64,000 nt of DNA. Source: Streptomyces sp. NBC_00335 (lineage in GTDB: Bacteria; Actinomycetota; Actinomycetes; Streptomycetales; Streptomycetaceae). The notes below the pieces were generated by a model. It was not told the DNA's origin. It saw only the letters and a list, made by a program, of their open reading frames with translations, and ran no database searches. Below, piece by piece: positions 1 to 8,414 of the stretch (position 1 is its first letter; each line of letters begins with the position of its first letter). The stretch is from assembly GCF_036127095.1 (NCBI RefSeq), contig NZ_CP108006.1:8361501-8425500 (forward strand), in the 5' to 3' direction. A program made the translations under genes and the position numbers.

Positions 1-2136
1 CTCGAAGGGCCGGCCCCGGCACAGGTCGGCGCGCGCCGAGGCCCATTCGGCCAGGGTGACGGCTTGCAGCAGCCCGTGCGGGCGCGCGATCTCCACGGCC
101 GCTCCCGCGTGCGCGGCGACGGCTGCCGCGTCGTCCTCGACCGAGGCGACCAGGGCCAGGATCGCGTGCTGACCTGCGGCCACGTTGCGCTGGCCGGCCC
201 GGTGGGCGGCGCGGAGGCCTTCCTGTGCGTGGGCCCTGGCCCGCGCGTGCTGGCCGGCCCGCAGCTCGGCGTACGCGAGGTGTTCGAGGATCCGCGGGGT
301 GAGGGAGGCCAGCCCCCGCGACCGGGATACGGCCAGGGCCCGCGCGTTGGCCCGGCACGCCGCCGCGATGTCGCCGAGTACGAGCGCGGCCACCCCGGCC
401 CGCAGCAGCCGGGTGGGGTCGTCGTCGTCCCGCGCACGGTCGAGGACCCGGCGCAGCGGTGATCGTGCCTCGGCCAGGTGCCCGACGATCGCCGTGCGCA
501 GTCCCGCCCGGTAGTCGAGCATCGGATCCACGCCCCGGCCGGGCGCGAACGGGTCGGCCGGCGCCGCCGGTGAGCAGGCGAAGGCGGGGTCCCGTGGTGG
601 AGCCGGGAGCGGGGCCTCGGCGAGGGCCGCGAGGCAGGCGGCGGCGTCGCCCGCGGCCCAGGCCGCGTCCATGGCCTCCATCCTGGCTTCCAGAGCGGCC
701 TCCGCGTCGGACGGGTCGAGCCGCTCCGCGGCCATGATCAGCGCCTGATAGGCGTCGCCGACCGGCCCGTCCCGCAAGGCCATGCTGCCCCGGACGAGCT
801 CCGTGCGGCCCTGCAGCGCATCGGGGGACGCGCCCTCCCGGGTGGCCGCCAGCAGCCGGCGCGCCCTGCGGGCGTGCCCGGCCAGGCGGGCGTAGTCCGC
901 CGCGGCGGTGAGGCGGGCGGTACGGGCATCCTCGTGGGCGGTGAGTTCCGCGGCCCTGGCCAGGGCGGCCGAGCGTTCCATGCCGGACGTCGGCGTGCCG
1001 GGAGCGGCCGCCTCGACGAGGCCGGCCGCGAGGACGGCGTCGGGCCCTTGCGCGGCCAGTGCGAGGTGCAGCAGGTGGTGCAGGCGGTGGCGGTCGGAGT
1101 CGATGACAGAGGCGAGCAGCGCGTGGGCGGCCCGCCGCTGCGAGGACGGCGCGCCGGAGTACACGGTCCGGCGGAGCAAGGAGCCTGCGAAGGCGATGCG
1201 GTCCCCGTCGTGGTGCACCAGCCTCGCCGCCTCGGCGGGGTCCAGCGCGGCCGGGTCGAGTCCGGCCTTGCGGGCGGCCAGCAGGACCAGGGAGGCATCC
1301 GCCCCGGCCGCGTCGGGATCGGGCTCCTGCGCGGCCGCCACCAGGAGCAGGAGCTGTCGGGCGGGGGACGGCAGCGGGGCGAGGCGGCTCCCGAAGACGG
1401 CCCACAGGGCGCCGCCGTCCACGAGCGGGCGCGGCAGCGGCCGATGGCCGCCGAGCTGATCCGGTGTCAGGCGCTGGGCGAGGGCCGTCAGGACGGCCGG
1501 GTTGCCTTCGGCCTCCGACAACAACTCCGAACGTACGGCAGGGTCCAGTCCCCCACCGGTGAGGTCGCGGAGCAGGGCGGTCGCCGCACCGTCGTCGAGC
1601 GGGCCGAAGCGGACCACGGGCAGTCCCGCGAACTCGGGATCGTCCGCCCGGTGTTCCGCGACCGAGAGCAGGAGTCCGATCGGGCGCGCGGGGTCGGGAC
1701 GTCGTGCGGCCGAGCCGAGGACGGCCCGCGAGGGCGCGTCCCACAGATGTACGTCGTCCACGCAGACGAGCAGGGGATGTTCCTCGGGGACGTACTGCCT
1801 CAGCAGTTCGGGCAGTCCGGCCGGCCGGACCGTTCCGAACGCGGCCCGCGGCGGCGCCGCGCCCCTACTCTCGGCCGCCGCGCACAGCAGTGCGTGCATA
1901 CCGTCGTAGGGGCGGGGCTCGCCGGGGAGGCGTCGGGGGCGAAGGACCGGCCCGAGCGTGAACGCGTCGGCGGCCCAGGTGAGAAGAGCACTGCGGCCCA
2001 GGCCGGGCTCCGCCGCGAGCAGCAGCGCCCCGCCGTGTCTGGGCCGGAGCTGATCCGACAGGGCGGCCACAGCCGCCAGTTCGGTCGTCCGGCCGTAAAT
2101 CCGGCAAGGAGTTGCCGCAGTCGTGTGTCCGGTCAC
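1..2136 (-). CDS. LAL-type (large ATP-binding LuxR) transcriptional regulator, C-terminus outside window
   Basis: The first 712 residues of a large regulator read leftward off the window edge; the frame stays open from the GTG at 2136 to base 1. The N-terminus (about residues 10-180) looks like an AAA/STAND ATPase module: a Walker A-like AAEPGLGRSALL and a clear Walker B LLVCVDDVHLWD. The rest is Ala/Arg/Leu-rich helical repeat of the kind found in MalT/LAL regulators. LAL proteins are usually about 900 residues and end in a LuxR helix-turn-helix, which would lie left of base 1 and is not seen. The Walker A lysine is replaced by Arg, so ATP handling may be altered. There is no good ribosome binding site before the GTG, so the start is the best in-frame choice only. 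The target is unknown; the neighbouring polyesterase gene lies 95 bp upstream of this start and on the same strand. Confidence 0.8.
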   Translation of the reverse strand, partial: MTGHTTAATPCRIYGRTTELAAVAALSDQLRPRHGGALLLAAEPGLGRSALLTWAADAFTLGPVLRPRRLPGEPRPYDGMHALLCAAAESRGAAPPRAAFGTVRPAGLPELLRQYVPEEHPLLVCVDDVHLWDAPSRAVLGSAARRPDPARPIGLLLSVAEHRADDPEFAGLPVVRFGPLDDGAATALLRDLTGGGLDPAVRSELLSEAEGNPAVLTALAQRLTPDQLGGHRPLPRPLVDGGALWAVFGSRLAPLPSPARQLLLLVAAAQEPDPDAAGADASLVLLAARKAGLDPAALDPAEAARLVHHDGDRIAFAGSLLRRTVYSGAPSSQRRAAHALLASVIDSDRHRLHHLLHLALAAQGPDAVLAAGLVEAAAPGTPTSGMERSAALARAAELTAHEDARTARLTAAADYARLAGHARRARRLLAATREGASPDALQGRTELVRGSMALRDGPVGDAYQALIMAAERLDPSDAEAALEARMEAMDAAWAAGDAAACLAALAEAPLPAPPRDPAFACSPAAPADPFAPGRGVDPMLDYRAGLRTAIVGHLAEARSPLRRVLDRARDDDDPTRLLRAGVAALVLGDIAAACRANARALAVSRSRGLASLTPRILEHLAYAELRAGQHARARAHAQEGLRAAHRAGQRNVAAGQHAILALVASVEDDAAAVAAHAGAAVEIARPHGLLQAVTLAEWASARADLCRGRPFE

Positions 2137-2231
2137 GCCGGTGAGGTTACTGCCGTGTAAACAATGGCGGAAGACCGTACGCAGCAGGTGGGAGGCCGAA
2201 GCGGAACGGCCTCCCACCTTTCGGGGGTGGT

Positions 2232-3203
2232 TCAGGAGGTGTGGGGGCAGTTGCCCCGGTACTCCTCGATGGTCAGGCTCGGGCTCGGCACCGGGCAGAG
2301 GAACTGCTCGAAGCGGGTGTCGTTGTCGATGAACCGCTTCAGCCACGAAATGCTGTACTTCGCGATCGTGGTGTCCGAGCTGTTCGGGGTGAAGTGCGTG
2401 GCGTTGTTGAGTTCCAGGTACGCCTTGTCGAGCGAGCTGGGCAGGCTCGTGTAGAAGGGCTCGGAGTGCGTGGCGACCGGCGCGACCGTGTCGCCGTCGG
2501 CCCCCACGATCAGGGTCGGGGTCTTGATCTCGGGCCAGGACTTGTCGGTGTTCCAGCCGGTGAGCGCGATCGCCGCCTGCAGCGAAGTCCGGCTCTTCGC
2601 GGCCTCCAGCGTGCCGCCGCCACCCATGGAGTGGCCCATCACACCGAGCCGGCTGCTGTCGATCCTGTTGCGGACGCTACTGCGCTCCGTCAAGTAGTCC
2701 AGGGCGGAGAGCAGTTGACGTCCCCTGCTGTCGGGCTGGTCGAGGGTGGTGAGCGTGTCGATGGTCATGACGATGAAGCCCTGGGAAGCCAGTCGCGGGC
2801 CGAGCCAGGCGATGGAGGACTCGTAGGCGGTGAAGCCGGGCGAGATCACCACGGCGCCGAAGGTCCCGTCCGCGGTGGACGTGGGGTAGTAGATGGTGCC
2901 GCCGCCGAAGCCGGTGACCAGCAGGGAGGAAACGCTGGTCTGCGACACCGAGTAGGAGCCGCGGAGTGCCTCGATGCTCGAGTTGGTCGGAGCGGGGCCC
3001 CGCTCGTACGGGTTGGCCGCGGCCTGTGCCCCGGACGCCGTGAACGTGGCGATCGCGCCGATCGTCACGAGCGCCGCCAGTGCGGACACGAGCGAACGGA
3101 GCCGCGTCCCGCCGCCGGCGGGGTCGACGGACCGTCCCCGCATACCGGCGGCGCCGTGGTCGGAGTTGGCCTGGTGGGCGTTGTCGGAGTGTTGCTGCTG
3201 CAC
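2232..3203 (-). CDS. Secreted cutinase / polyester (PET) hydrolase-like alpha/beta hydrolase
   Basis: A 323-residue secreted hydrolase of the bacterial type I cutinase/PET-hydrolase family (relatives: Thermobifida cutinases, LCC, Streptomyces SM14est), which cleaves ester bonds in cutin, triglycerides and synthetic polyesters outside the cell. A signal peptide (hydrophobic stretch about residues 37-60, cut near [12 protein letters not shown]) precedes a mature domain with the family landmarks: [11 protein letters not shown] start, [10 protein letters not shown], nucleophile Ser192 in [10 protein letters not shown], Asp238 in GADGDTVAP, His270 in NATHFTPN, and two Cys (about 303 and 319) for the usual C-terminal disulfide. 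The oxyanion-loop residue that is Tyr in TfCut2 and LCC is Phe ([10 protein letters not shown]), and the common LTPWH is LTGWN. The GTG at 3203 is chosen for a GAGAGGA-type ribosome site; an ATG at 3143 is the alternative. The gene stands alone, with about 230 bp of leader region up to the PucR gene. Confidence 0.9.
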   Translation of the reverse strand: MQQQHSDNAHQANSDHGAAGMRGRSVDPAGGGTRLRSLVSALAALVTIGAIATFTASGAQAAANPYERGPAPTNSSIEALRGSYSVSQTSVSSLLVTGFGGGTIYYPTSTADGTFGAVVISPGFTAYESSIAWLGPRLASQGFIVMTIDTLTTLDQPDSRGRQLLSALDYLTERSSVRNRIDSSRLGVMGHSMGGGGTLEAAKSRTSLQAAIALTGWNTDKSWPEIKTPTLIVGADGDTVAPVATHSEPFYTSLPSSLDKAYLELNNATHFTPNSSDTTIAKYSISWLKRFIDNDTRFEQFLCPVPSPSLTIEEYRGNCPHTS

Positions 3204-3431
3204 GACGGAGTCGTCCTCTCGGTCGTGGCGGAGCCTTCCCGGCGGTGGCCCGTACCCGGCTGAATGCCGAGGTCCGTGCCCCCTGACGGTGCTTCCCGCC
3301 GCTGTCGCTGGCCGGACCACTGTCACGGCGCGCTCCGCGACCGCACATCGGTGGAATCACCGGTCTCGCCGACGCAATCACCGGCCCCGTCGGTGGACGT
3401 ACCGGGGCGCCGCCGGACGTACCGGTCTCGC
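3204..3431. other. Leader region of the polyesterase gene
   Basis: This 228-bp gap lies between the polyesterase start and the PucR stop and should carry the polyesterase promoter. An 11-bp direct repeat, GGACGTACCGG, occurs twice near 3393-3424. I see no convincing -10/-35 pair and no gene. Confidence 0.3.
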
Positions 3432-4619
3432 TCAGCCCCCCGACAACCGGTACGCGTCCCGCGCCAGGGTCAGCGCGATCAGGTCCCGCGGACGGGACAG
3501 GGACTTCGACGTCAGGCTCTCCAGCCGGCGCAGCCGGTTGAAGACCGTGTTGCGGTGGCAGTACAGGCGGCTCGCCGCGCGGCCCGCCGAACCCTCCGCC
3601 GTCAGCCAGGCGTCGAGGGTCTCCAGCAGCATCGCCCGGTCCGCCGGGTCCAGGTCCAGCAGGGGGCCGAGGACCGCCTGGACCAGCTCGGCAGACAGCT
3701 CGGGCTGGCGCACGACCAGGGCCGTGGGCAGCCGGTCGGTCAGCCGTACCAGCACCCGTTCGTCCTGCCCGCAGGTCCGCAGCGCCGTCTCCGCCAGCCG
3801 GCGGGCCCGGCCCAGTTCGGCCAGTCCGTCCACCACGGGGCTGATCCCGCCCGGTCCCGGGCAGCGGTCCGCGAGCTCCACCGCCAGCTCGGCCGTCGAG
3901 GAGTCGCCCAGCGCCACCACGGCCAGCTCCCGCTCCGTGCGCATCCGCCAGAACAGCCGCATCCCGCCCGCCGCCACCACCCGGTGCACCGTGTCACCCC
4001 GGTCGGCCGGCAGCACGACCACCGCGTACCGCCCCTGCTCCGGCAGGTCCAGGGCGAGCGCCACCTGGGCCGCCAGCGCCGGAGCGCTGTCCCCCTCCAG
4101 CAGGGCGTCCAGGAGGGCCTGCACCCGCTCGTCGCTGCGCCGGCGCATCTCGACCTCCGCGCTGCGGTACGCCTCCGCGGTCGCGGCGGCCTGCTGCTCG
4201 ATCCCGGCCCACATGGCCCCGGCGGCGCGGGCCAGTACGGGCAGCGCCTCCGGGTCCTTCTCGGTGACGATGTCCAGCAGCGCGTCCCAGGTGAGCCGGC
4301 CCGCCCTGCGGTACGCGTAGAGCAGCAGGTCCAGTGGCAGCCCCTGCTCGGCCCGTCGCCGGCCCAGTTCCTCCGCGTACGACAGGTCCTTGCGCGGGGC
4401 GGACCGGGGTGCGGCGAAGGCCTCGATCCCGTAGTGCATGGCTTTGCTGACCTGGCTCCAGTGTTCGTCCCGCGGAACGGCCAGGTCGAAAAGCGGCGAA
4501 TGTTTCGCCAGGTCCTTGATGAGCTGGTCGGTGAGTCCGGGAATGTCCGTGATCAGTACGTCCGCCGCCGACAGCAGGACCGACCATTCCTGTTCCGTGC
4601 GTGTTCTACGTCCACCCAT
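3432..4619 (-). CDS. PucR family transcriptional regulator
   Basis: A 395-residue cytoplasmic regulator. The C-terminus has the PucR/CdaR helix-turn-helix: LLETLDAWL, then GRAASRLYCHRNTVFNRLRRLE, where the second helix (HRNTVFNRL) is the diagnostic part. The centre (about 150-300) is a GGDEF-like PucR sensory fold, and the N-terminus is helical. The ATG at 4619 (MGGRRTRTEQEW) is preferred because residues further upstream are low-complexity and lack family character. The gene is divergent from the ABC importer starting at 4807. PucR proteins commonly control nitrogen-compound uptake and catabolism, so this one probably controls the adjacent transporter; that is inference from position. Confidence 0.85.
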   Translation of the reverse strand: MGGRRTRTEQEWSVLLSAADVLITDIPGLTDQLIKDLAKHSPLFDLAVPRDEHWSQVSKAMHYGIEAFAAPRSAPRKDLSYAEELGRRRAEQGLPLDLLLYAYRRAGRLTWDALLDIVTEKDPEALPVLARAAGAMWAGIEQQAAATAEAYRSAEVEMRRRSDERVQALLDALLEGDSAPALAAQVALALDLPEQGRYAVVVLPADRGDTVHRVVAAGGMRLFWRMRTERELAVVALGDSSTAELAVELADRCPGPGGISPVVDGLAELGRARRLAETALRTCGQDERVLVRLTDRLPTALVVRQPELSAELVQAVLGPLLDLDPADRAMLLETLDAWLTAEGSAGRAASRLYCHRNTVFNRLRRLESLTSKSLSRPRDLIALTLARDAYRLSGG

Positions 4620-4806
4620 GGCCGCCGAGGATGTCACCCCGCCCACCGCCGCCGCCAGGGGCGTGCGCGGCCGGTCTGTGCCCGTGCACAACGCGCGAGT
4701 TCCACGGCTGGTCATCGGCAGCGATTCCGCATCCGCCGGTGGACGTCCGCCCCGCCACGGTGTTGGTCTGTGCGCCAGCACAAGGCTGCCCAGAGGAAGG
4801 AAACAC

Positions 4807-5604
4807 GTGGGTTCGCTACAGGTACGCGCGCTCTCCGTCGGCTACGGGCCGGTCCGGGCACTGCGCTCCGTATCGCTCGACGTGCCCGCCGGCGCCGTGG
4901 TCGTCGTACTCGGTGGGAACGGCGCCGGGAAGTCGACGCTGCTGCGCGCGGTGTCCCGGACGCTCGGGTTCCACCGGGGCACCGTGACGGACGGCGCCGT
5001 CACCTTCGACGGCAAGCCGCTGGACGGGCTCAGCCCGGACCGGGTCGTCGCCGCCGGGGTGGTCCAAGTACCCGAAGGACGCAAGATCTTCACCCGCATG
5101 ACCGTCGCGGACAACCTCCGTGCCGGGGCCCTGGGAGGCCGCGCGGGATCCCGCGCCGATACGGCCCGATCGCTGGCCCGGGTGCACGAGCTGTTCCCCG
5201 TACTGGCCCAGCGGGCTCGGCAGCGGGCCGGACTGCTGTCCGGCGGCGAACAGCAGATGCTGGCCCTGGGCCGGGCCCTGATGGCCCGCCCGCGCCTGCT
5301 CCTGCTCGACGAACCCACCCTCGGGCTCGCCCCCAAGATGGCCGCCACCATCGCCGAGACCATCACCGAGATCAACGCCTCGGGCGCCTCGGTCCTGCTC
5401 GTCGAGCAGAACGCCGCCCTGGCCCTGAGGCTTTCCTCGCACGCCTACGTCTTGGAGGTCGGCGAGGTCACCCTCGACGGCCCGGCCGACGAGCTGGCCG
5501 CCTCGGACGAGGTCCGGCGCCGCTACCTCGGCATCACGGACGAGACCGCACCCGGGCCGGCCACCGCCGGGACGGGCCCGGAACTGCGGAGGTGGTCGGC
5601 GTGA
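4807..5604 (+). CDS. livF: Branched-chain amino acid-type ABC transporter, ATP-binding protein LivF
   Basis: A 265-residue ATPase, first gene of a five-gene importer operon. Walker A is GGNGAGKSTLL, the signature is LSGGEQQMLALGRAL, and Walker B is LLLLDEPTLGLAP, with a switch His replaced by the LivF-type LLVEQNA. These LivF-specific motifs separate it from LivG. The GTG at 4807 follows GAGGAAGGAAACAC, a good ribosome site. It should pair with LivG on the cytoplasmic face of the LivHM permease. Its stop overlaps the LivG start by 4 bases (GTGA), implying translational coupling. Confidence 0.92.
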   Translation: MGSLQVRALSVGYGPVRALRSVSLDVPAGAVVVVLGGNGAGKSTLLRAVSRTLGFHRGTVTDGAVTFDGKPLDGLSPDRVVAAGVVQVPEGRKIFTRMTVADNLRAGALGGRAGSRADTARSLARVHELFPVLAQRARQRAGLLSGGEQQMLALGRALMARPRLLLLDEPTLGLAPKMAATIAETITEINASGASVLLVEQNAALALRLSSHAYVLEVGEVTLDGPADELAASDEVRRRYLGITDETAPGPATAGTGPELRRWSA

Positions 5605-6392
5605 ACGAGAACGCCTCCCCTCCGCCGCTCACCGTCACCGACGTCACCGTCCGCTTCTCCGGCCTCACCGCCCTCGACTCCGTGTCCTTCACGGTGGAAC
5701 CCGGCAGCGTGCACGCCGTCATCGGACCCAACGGTGCGGGCAAGTCCACCTGCTTCAACGTGCTGTCCGGGGTGTACCGGGCCACCAGCGGGAGCGTCCA
5801 CTTCGGCGACGCCGAGCTCACCGGTCTCGCCCCGCACGCCGTCGCGGCCCTCGGCATCGCCCGCACCTTCCAGAACCTGGCACTGCCCCCGCACACCACC
5901 GTCGCCGAAAGCCTCCTGCTGGGGCGCCACCGGCTGATGCGGACCGGCTTCCTGGCCGCCGGACTGCGGCTGCCCGCCGCCGCCCGCGAGGACCGCCGGC
6001 ACCGTGAAAGGGTCCGGGAGATAGCCGAGTTCGTCGGGCTGGAGGGCGACCTCGCGGCGCCCGCCGGTTCGCTCCCGTACGGAAAGCAGAAGCTCGTCGA
6101 GCTGGCCCGCGCCCTGTGCATGGAGCCCCGGCTGCTGCTCCTCGACGAACCCGTCGCCGGGATGACCGCGGACGAGAGGCAGCGCACCGCCGCCGTCATC
6201 GCGGGTGTCCGGGACAGCCTCGGCATCTCGATCGTGCTGGTCGAACACGACATGGGCATGGTGATGCGGCTCGCGGATGCGGTGACCGTACTCGACTTCG
6301 GCAAGCGCATCGGCGGCGGGACCCCCGCGCAGGTGCAGAACGATCCCGCGGTCATCCGCGCATACCTCGGAGAGGAGGAACCGGCCGCATGA
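5601..6392 (+). CDS. livG: Branched-chain amino acid-type ABC transporter, ATP-binding protein LivG
   Basis: A 263-residue ATPase with Walker A GPNGAGKSTCF, a Q-loop in ARTFQNLALPPH, a degenerate signature SLPYGKQKLVELARAL, Walker B LLLLDEPVAGM and the switch His in LVEHDMGMVM. The weak signature (SLPYG rather than LSGGQ) and the LVEHDM motif are normal for LivG. The GTG start lies inside the livF stop, and its own stop overlaps livH by 4 bases (ATGA). It would energise import of the substrate captured by the lipoprotein encoded at the end of the operon. Confidence 0.92.
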   Translation: MNENASPPPLTVTDVTVRFSGLTALDSVSFTVEPGSVHAVIGPNGAGKSTCFNVLSGVYRATSGSVHFGDAELTGLAPHAVAALGIARTFQNLALPPHTTVAESLLLGRHRLMRTGFLAAGLRLPAAAREDRRHRERVREIAEFVGLEGDLAAPAGSLPYGKQKLVELARALCMEPRLLLLDEPVAGMTADERQRTAAVIAGVRDSLGISIVLVEHDMGMVMRLADAVTVLDFGKRIGGGTPAQVQNDPAVIRAYLGEEEPAA

Positions 6393-7279
6393 CCACTTTC
6401 CTCGAACTACTTCTCGGCGGGCTCTCCATGGGCTCCGTCTACGCACTGATCGCCCTCGGCTTCGTGGTCATCTTCAAAGCCACCGAAGTGGTCAACTTCG
6501 CCCACGCCTCCCTGCTGCTGGCAGGCGGCTACGTCACCGCGACCCTGCACGAGGAGCTCGGATTCTGGGGCGCCCTCCTGGCCGGCGCCCTCTCGGCGGC
6601 CGCCGTCGGGGCGGCCATCGAGTTCCTGGTGATGCGGCGCTACCGGGGCCAGGACCAGAGCGTGCTGGCCATCGTCACCATCGGCGTCGACATCCTCCTC
6701 ATCACCGACCTCACCCGGCGCCTCGGCACCGACGTGCTCTCGCTCGGCGATCCGTGGGGCGACCGCGTGGTCCACCTCGGCGCGGTCACCGTGCCCCAGA
6801 CCCGGATCGCCGCCATCCTGGCCGCCGGGCTGCTCATCACCGTGTTCCTGCTCGTGTTCCGGCACACCTCCTGGGGCGTCGCCATGCGCGCCGCCGCCGA
6901 ACAGCCCGAGACGGCCGCGCTGATGGGCGTACGGCTGGGCCGGGTCTCGATCGCGGCGTGGGCCGTGGCCGGTGCACTGGCCGCCGTCGCCGCGCTCTTC
7001 CTGACCGTCTTCCCCACGCCCGGCCTGGAGCGGGCCACGTCCCTGGCCGCCCTGAAGGCCTTCCCGGCCGCGATCCTCGGCGGCCTCGACTCCACCTCCG
7101 GCGCACTGGCCGGCGGACTGATCGTCGGAGTCACCGAGGCGCTGGCCACCGGCTACCAGGGCCAGTTGACCTTCCTCGGCCGGGGCATCGGAGATTTGGC
7201 CCCGTACCTCGTGATGGTCGCGGTCCTGCTGATCCGGCCCGCCGGACTCTTCGGCACGAAGGAGCTCGCCCGTGTCTGA
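6389..7279 (+). CDS. livH: Branched-chain amino acid-type ABC transporter permease LivH
   Basis: A 296-residue inner-membrane permease with about eight hydrophobic segments. The N-terminus LLGGLSMGSVYALIALGF and the following VNFAHASLLLAGGY are typical of LivH. The cytoplasmic EAA-like loop that contacts the ATPases is seen around GVAMRAAAEQPETAALMGV. GAGGAGGAACCGGCCGC before the ATG is a strong ribosome site. It forms the channel with LivM. Confidence 0.92.
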   Translation: MTTFLELLLGGLSMGSVYALIALGFVVIFKATEVVNFAHASLLLAGGYVTATLHEELGFWGALLAGALSAAAVGAAIEFLVMRRYRGQDQSVLAIVTIGVDILLITDLTRRLGTDVLSLGDPWGDRVVHLGAVTVPQTRIAAILAAGLLITVFLLVFRHTSWGVAMRAAAEQPETAALMGVRLGRVSIAAWAVAGALAAVAALFLTVFPTPGLERATSLAALKAFPAAILGGLDSTSGALAGGLIVGVTEALATGYQGQLTFLGRGIGDLAPYLVMVAVLLIRPAGLFGTKELARV

Positions 7280-8414
7280 CACCCGCAGCCCCGTGCTGCA
7301 ACCCGAGGCCGTCGCCCCGGTGGCGGCCACCCGGCCGGGCCTGCTCAGCGCCCGGAACGCGGCGGCGGCCGCCGCCGGCCTGGTGCTCCTCCTGCTGCCG
7401 TTCTACCTCGACCGGTTCTGGCTGCAGGCCGGGCTGTTCGCCATCGCCGCCGCCATCGGGGCCATCGGACTCAACCTGCTCACCGGAGCCACCGGTCAGC
7501 TGTCGATGGGACACGCCTTCTTCCTCGCCGTCGGCGCCTACGGGTACTGCGCGCTCGCCGGGGACGGCAGCACGGTGGGCAGCCACACGCTGGTCGGCCT
7601 CGGCCTGCCCAGCTGGCTCGCCGCGATCCTGGCCGTCGCCCTCGCCGGGGCGGCGGGCGGCATCTTCAGCCCCATCGCCGGCCGGCTGCGCGGCGCCTAC
7701 CTCGGCATCGCCACGCTCGCGCTGATCTTCATCGGCCAGCACGTGCTGTTCAACGCCACCAGCGTCACCGGCGGCTTCAACGGCCGGGAGGTGGAGCCGC
7801 TGTCCCTCTTCGGCTTCACCTTCGACGACACCGAGACCGTCATCGCGGCCGTCCCCTTCCAGTCCGCCGAGAAGCTCTGGTACGTGGGCCTCGCGGCCCT
7901 CCTCTGCGGAGCCCTGTTCGCACGCGGCGTCCTGCGGGGCCGTCCCGGCCGGGCCATGAACGCCCTGCGCGACCACAGCATCGCCGCTGGGGTGATGGGG
8001 GTGCCGGTCGCCCGGTACCGGGCCGCGGTCTTCGTCCTGTCGTCCATGTACGCGGGGCTCGCCGGCGTCCTGCTCGCACTGGTCTTCCAGCGCACCGTGC
8101 CCGACTACTTCGGCATGGTGCTGTCCCTGGAGTACCTCGCCATGATCGTGATCGGCGGCCTCGGCACGGTCTCGGGCGCCATCGTGGGGGCGGTCTTCGT
8201 CTCCCTCCTGCCCCAACTCCTCACCCGCTACAGCGACGCCCTCCCGCTGGTGTCCGCACCCGGAACGGGCGGGGTCTCGCCGGGCGAGGCCTCCCGCTAC
8301 CTGTACGGAGCCGCCGTCGTCGTGGCCGTCCTGTTCCTGCCCGGCGGTCTCACCGGCATCACCCGGATCCTCCGCACCCGCACCCGCACCACACCCTCGA
8401 AGGAGCGAACGTGA
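7272..8414 (+). CDS. livM: Branched-chain amino acid-type ABC transporter permease LivM
   Basis: A 380-residue membrane protein with about ten hydrophobic segments. Family marks are GLNLLTGATGQLSMGHAFF near residue 75, GAYLGIATLALIF, and the EAA-like loop around GRAMNALRDHSIAAGVMGV. It starts at a GTG overlapping livH by 8 bases and ends overlapping the binding-protein gene by 4 bases. It is somewhat longer than E. coli-type LivM cores, with a hydrophilic N-terminus of about 35 residues, common in actinobacteria. Confidence 0.92.
   Translation: MSDTRSPVLQPEAVAPVAATRPGLLSARNAAAAAAGLVLLLLPFYLDRFWLQAGLFAIAAAIGAIGLNLLTGATGQLSMGHAFFLAVGAYGYCALAGDGSTVGSHTLVGLGLPSWLAAILAVALAGAAGGIFSPIAGRLRGAYLGIATLALIFIGQHVLFNATSVTGGFNGREVEPLSLFGFTFDDTETVIAAVPFQSAEKLWYVGLAALLCGALFARGVLRGRPGRAMNALRDHSIAAGVMGVPVARYRAAVFVLSSMYAGLAGVLLALVFQRTVPDYFGMVLSLEYLAMIVIGGLGTVSGAIVGAVFVSLLPQLLTRYSDALPLVSAPGTGGVSPGEASRYLYGAAVVVAVLFLPGGLTGITRILRTRTRTTPSKERT

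Noticed and set aside
874..2160. 428-residue plus-strand open frame
   Set aside because: Antisense of the LAL regulator; no protein-like composition.
3264..5604. Long plus-strand open frame running from the polyesterase leader through the PucR gene
   Set aside because: It is the antisense shadow of the PucR gene. Its translation is Arg/Gln/Pro-rich without domains, and only its 3' end coincides with the real transporter genes.
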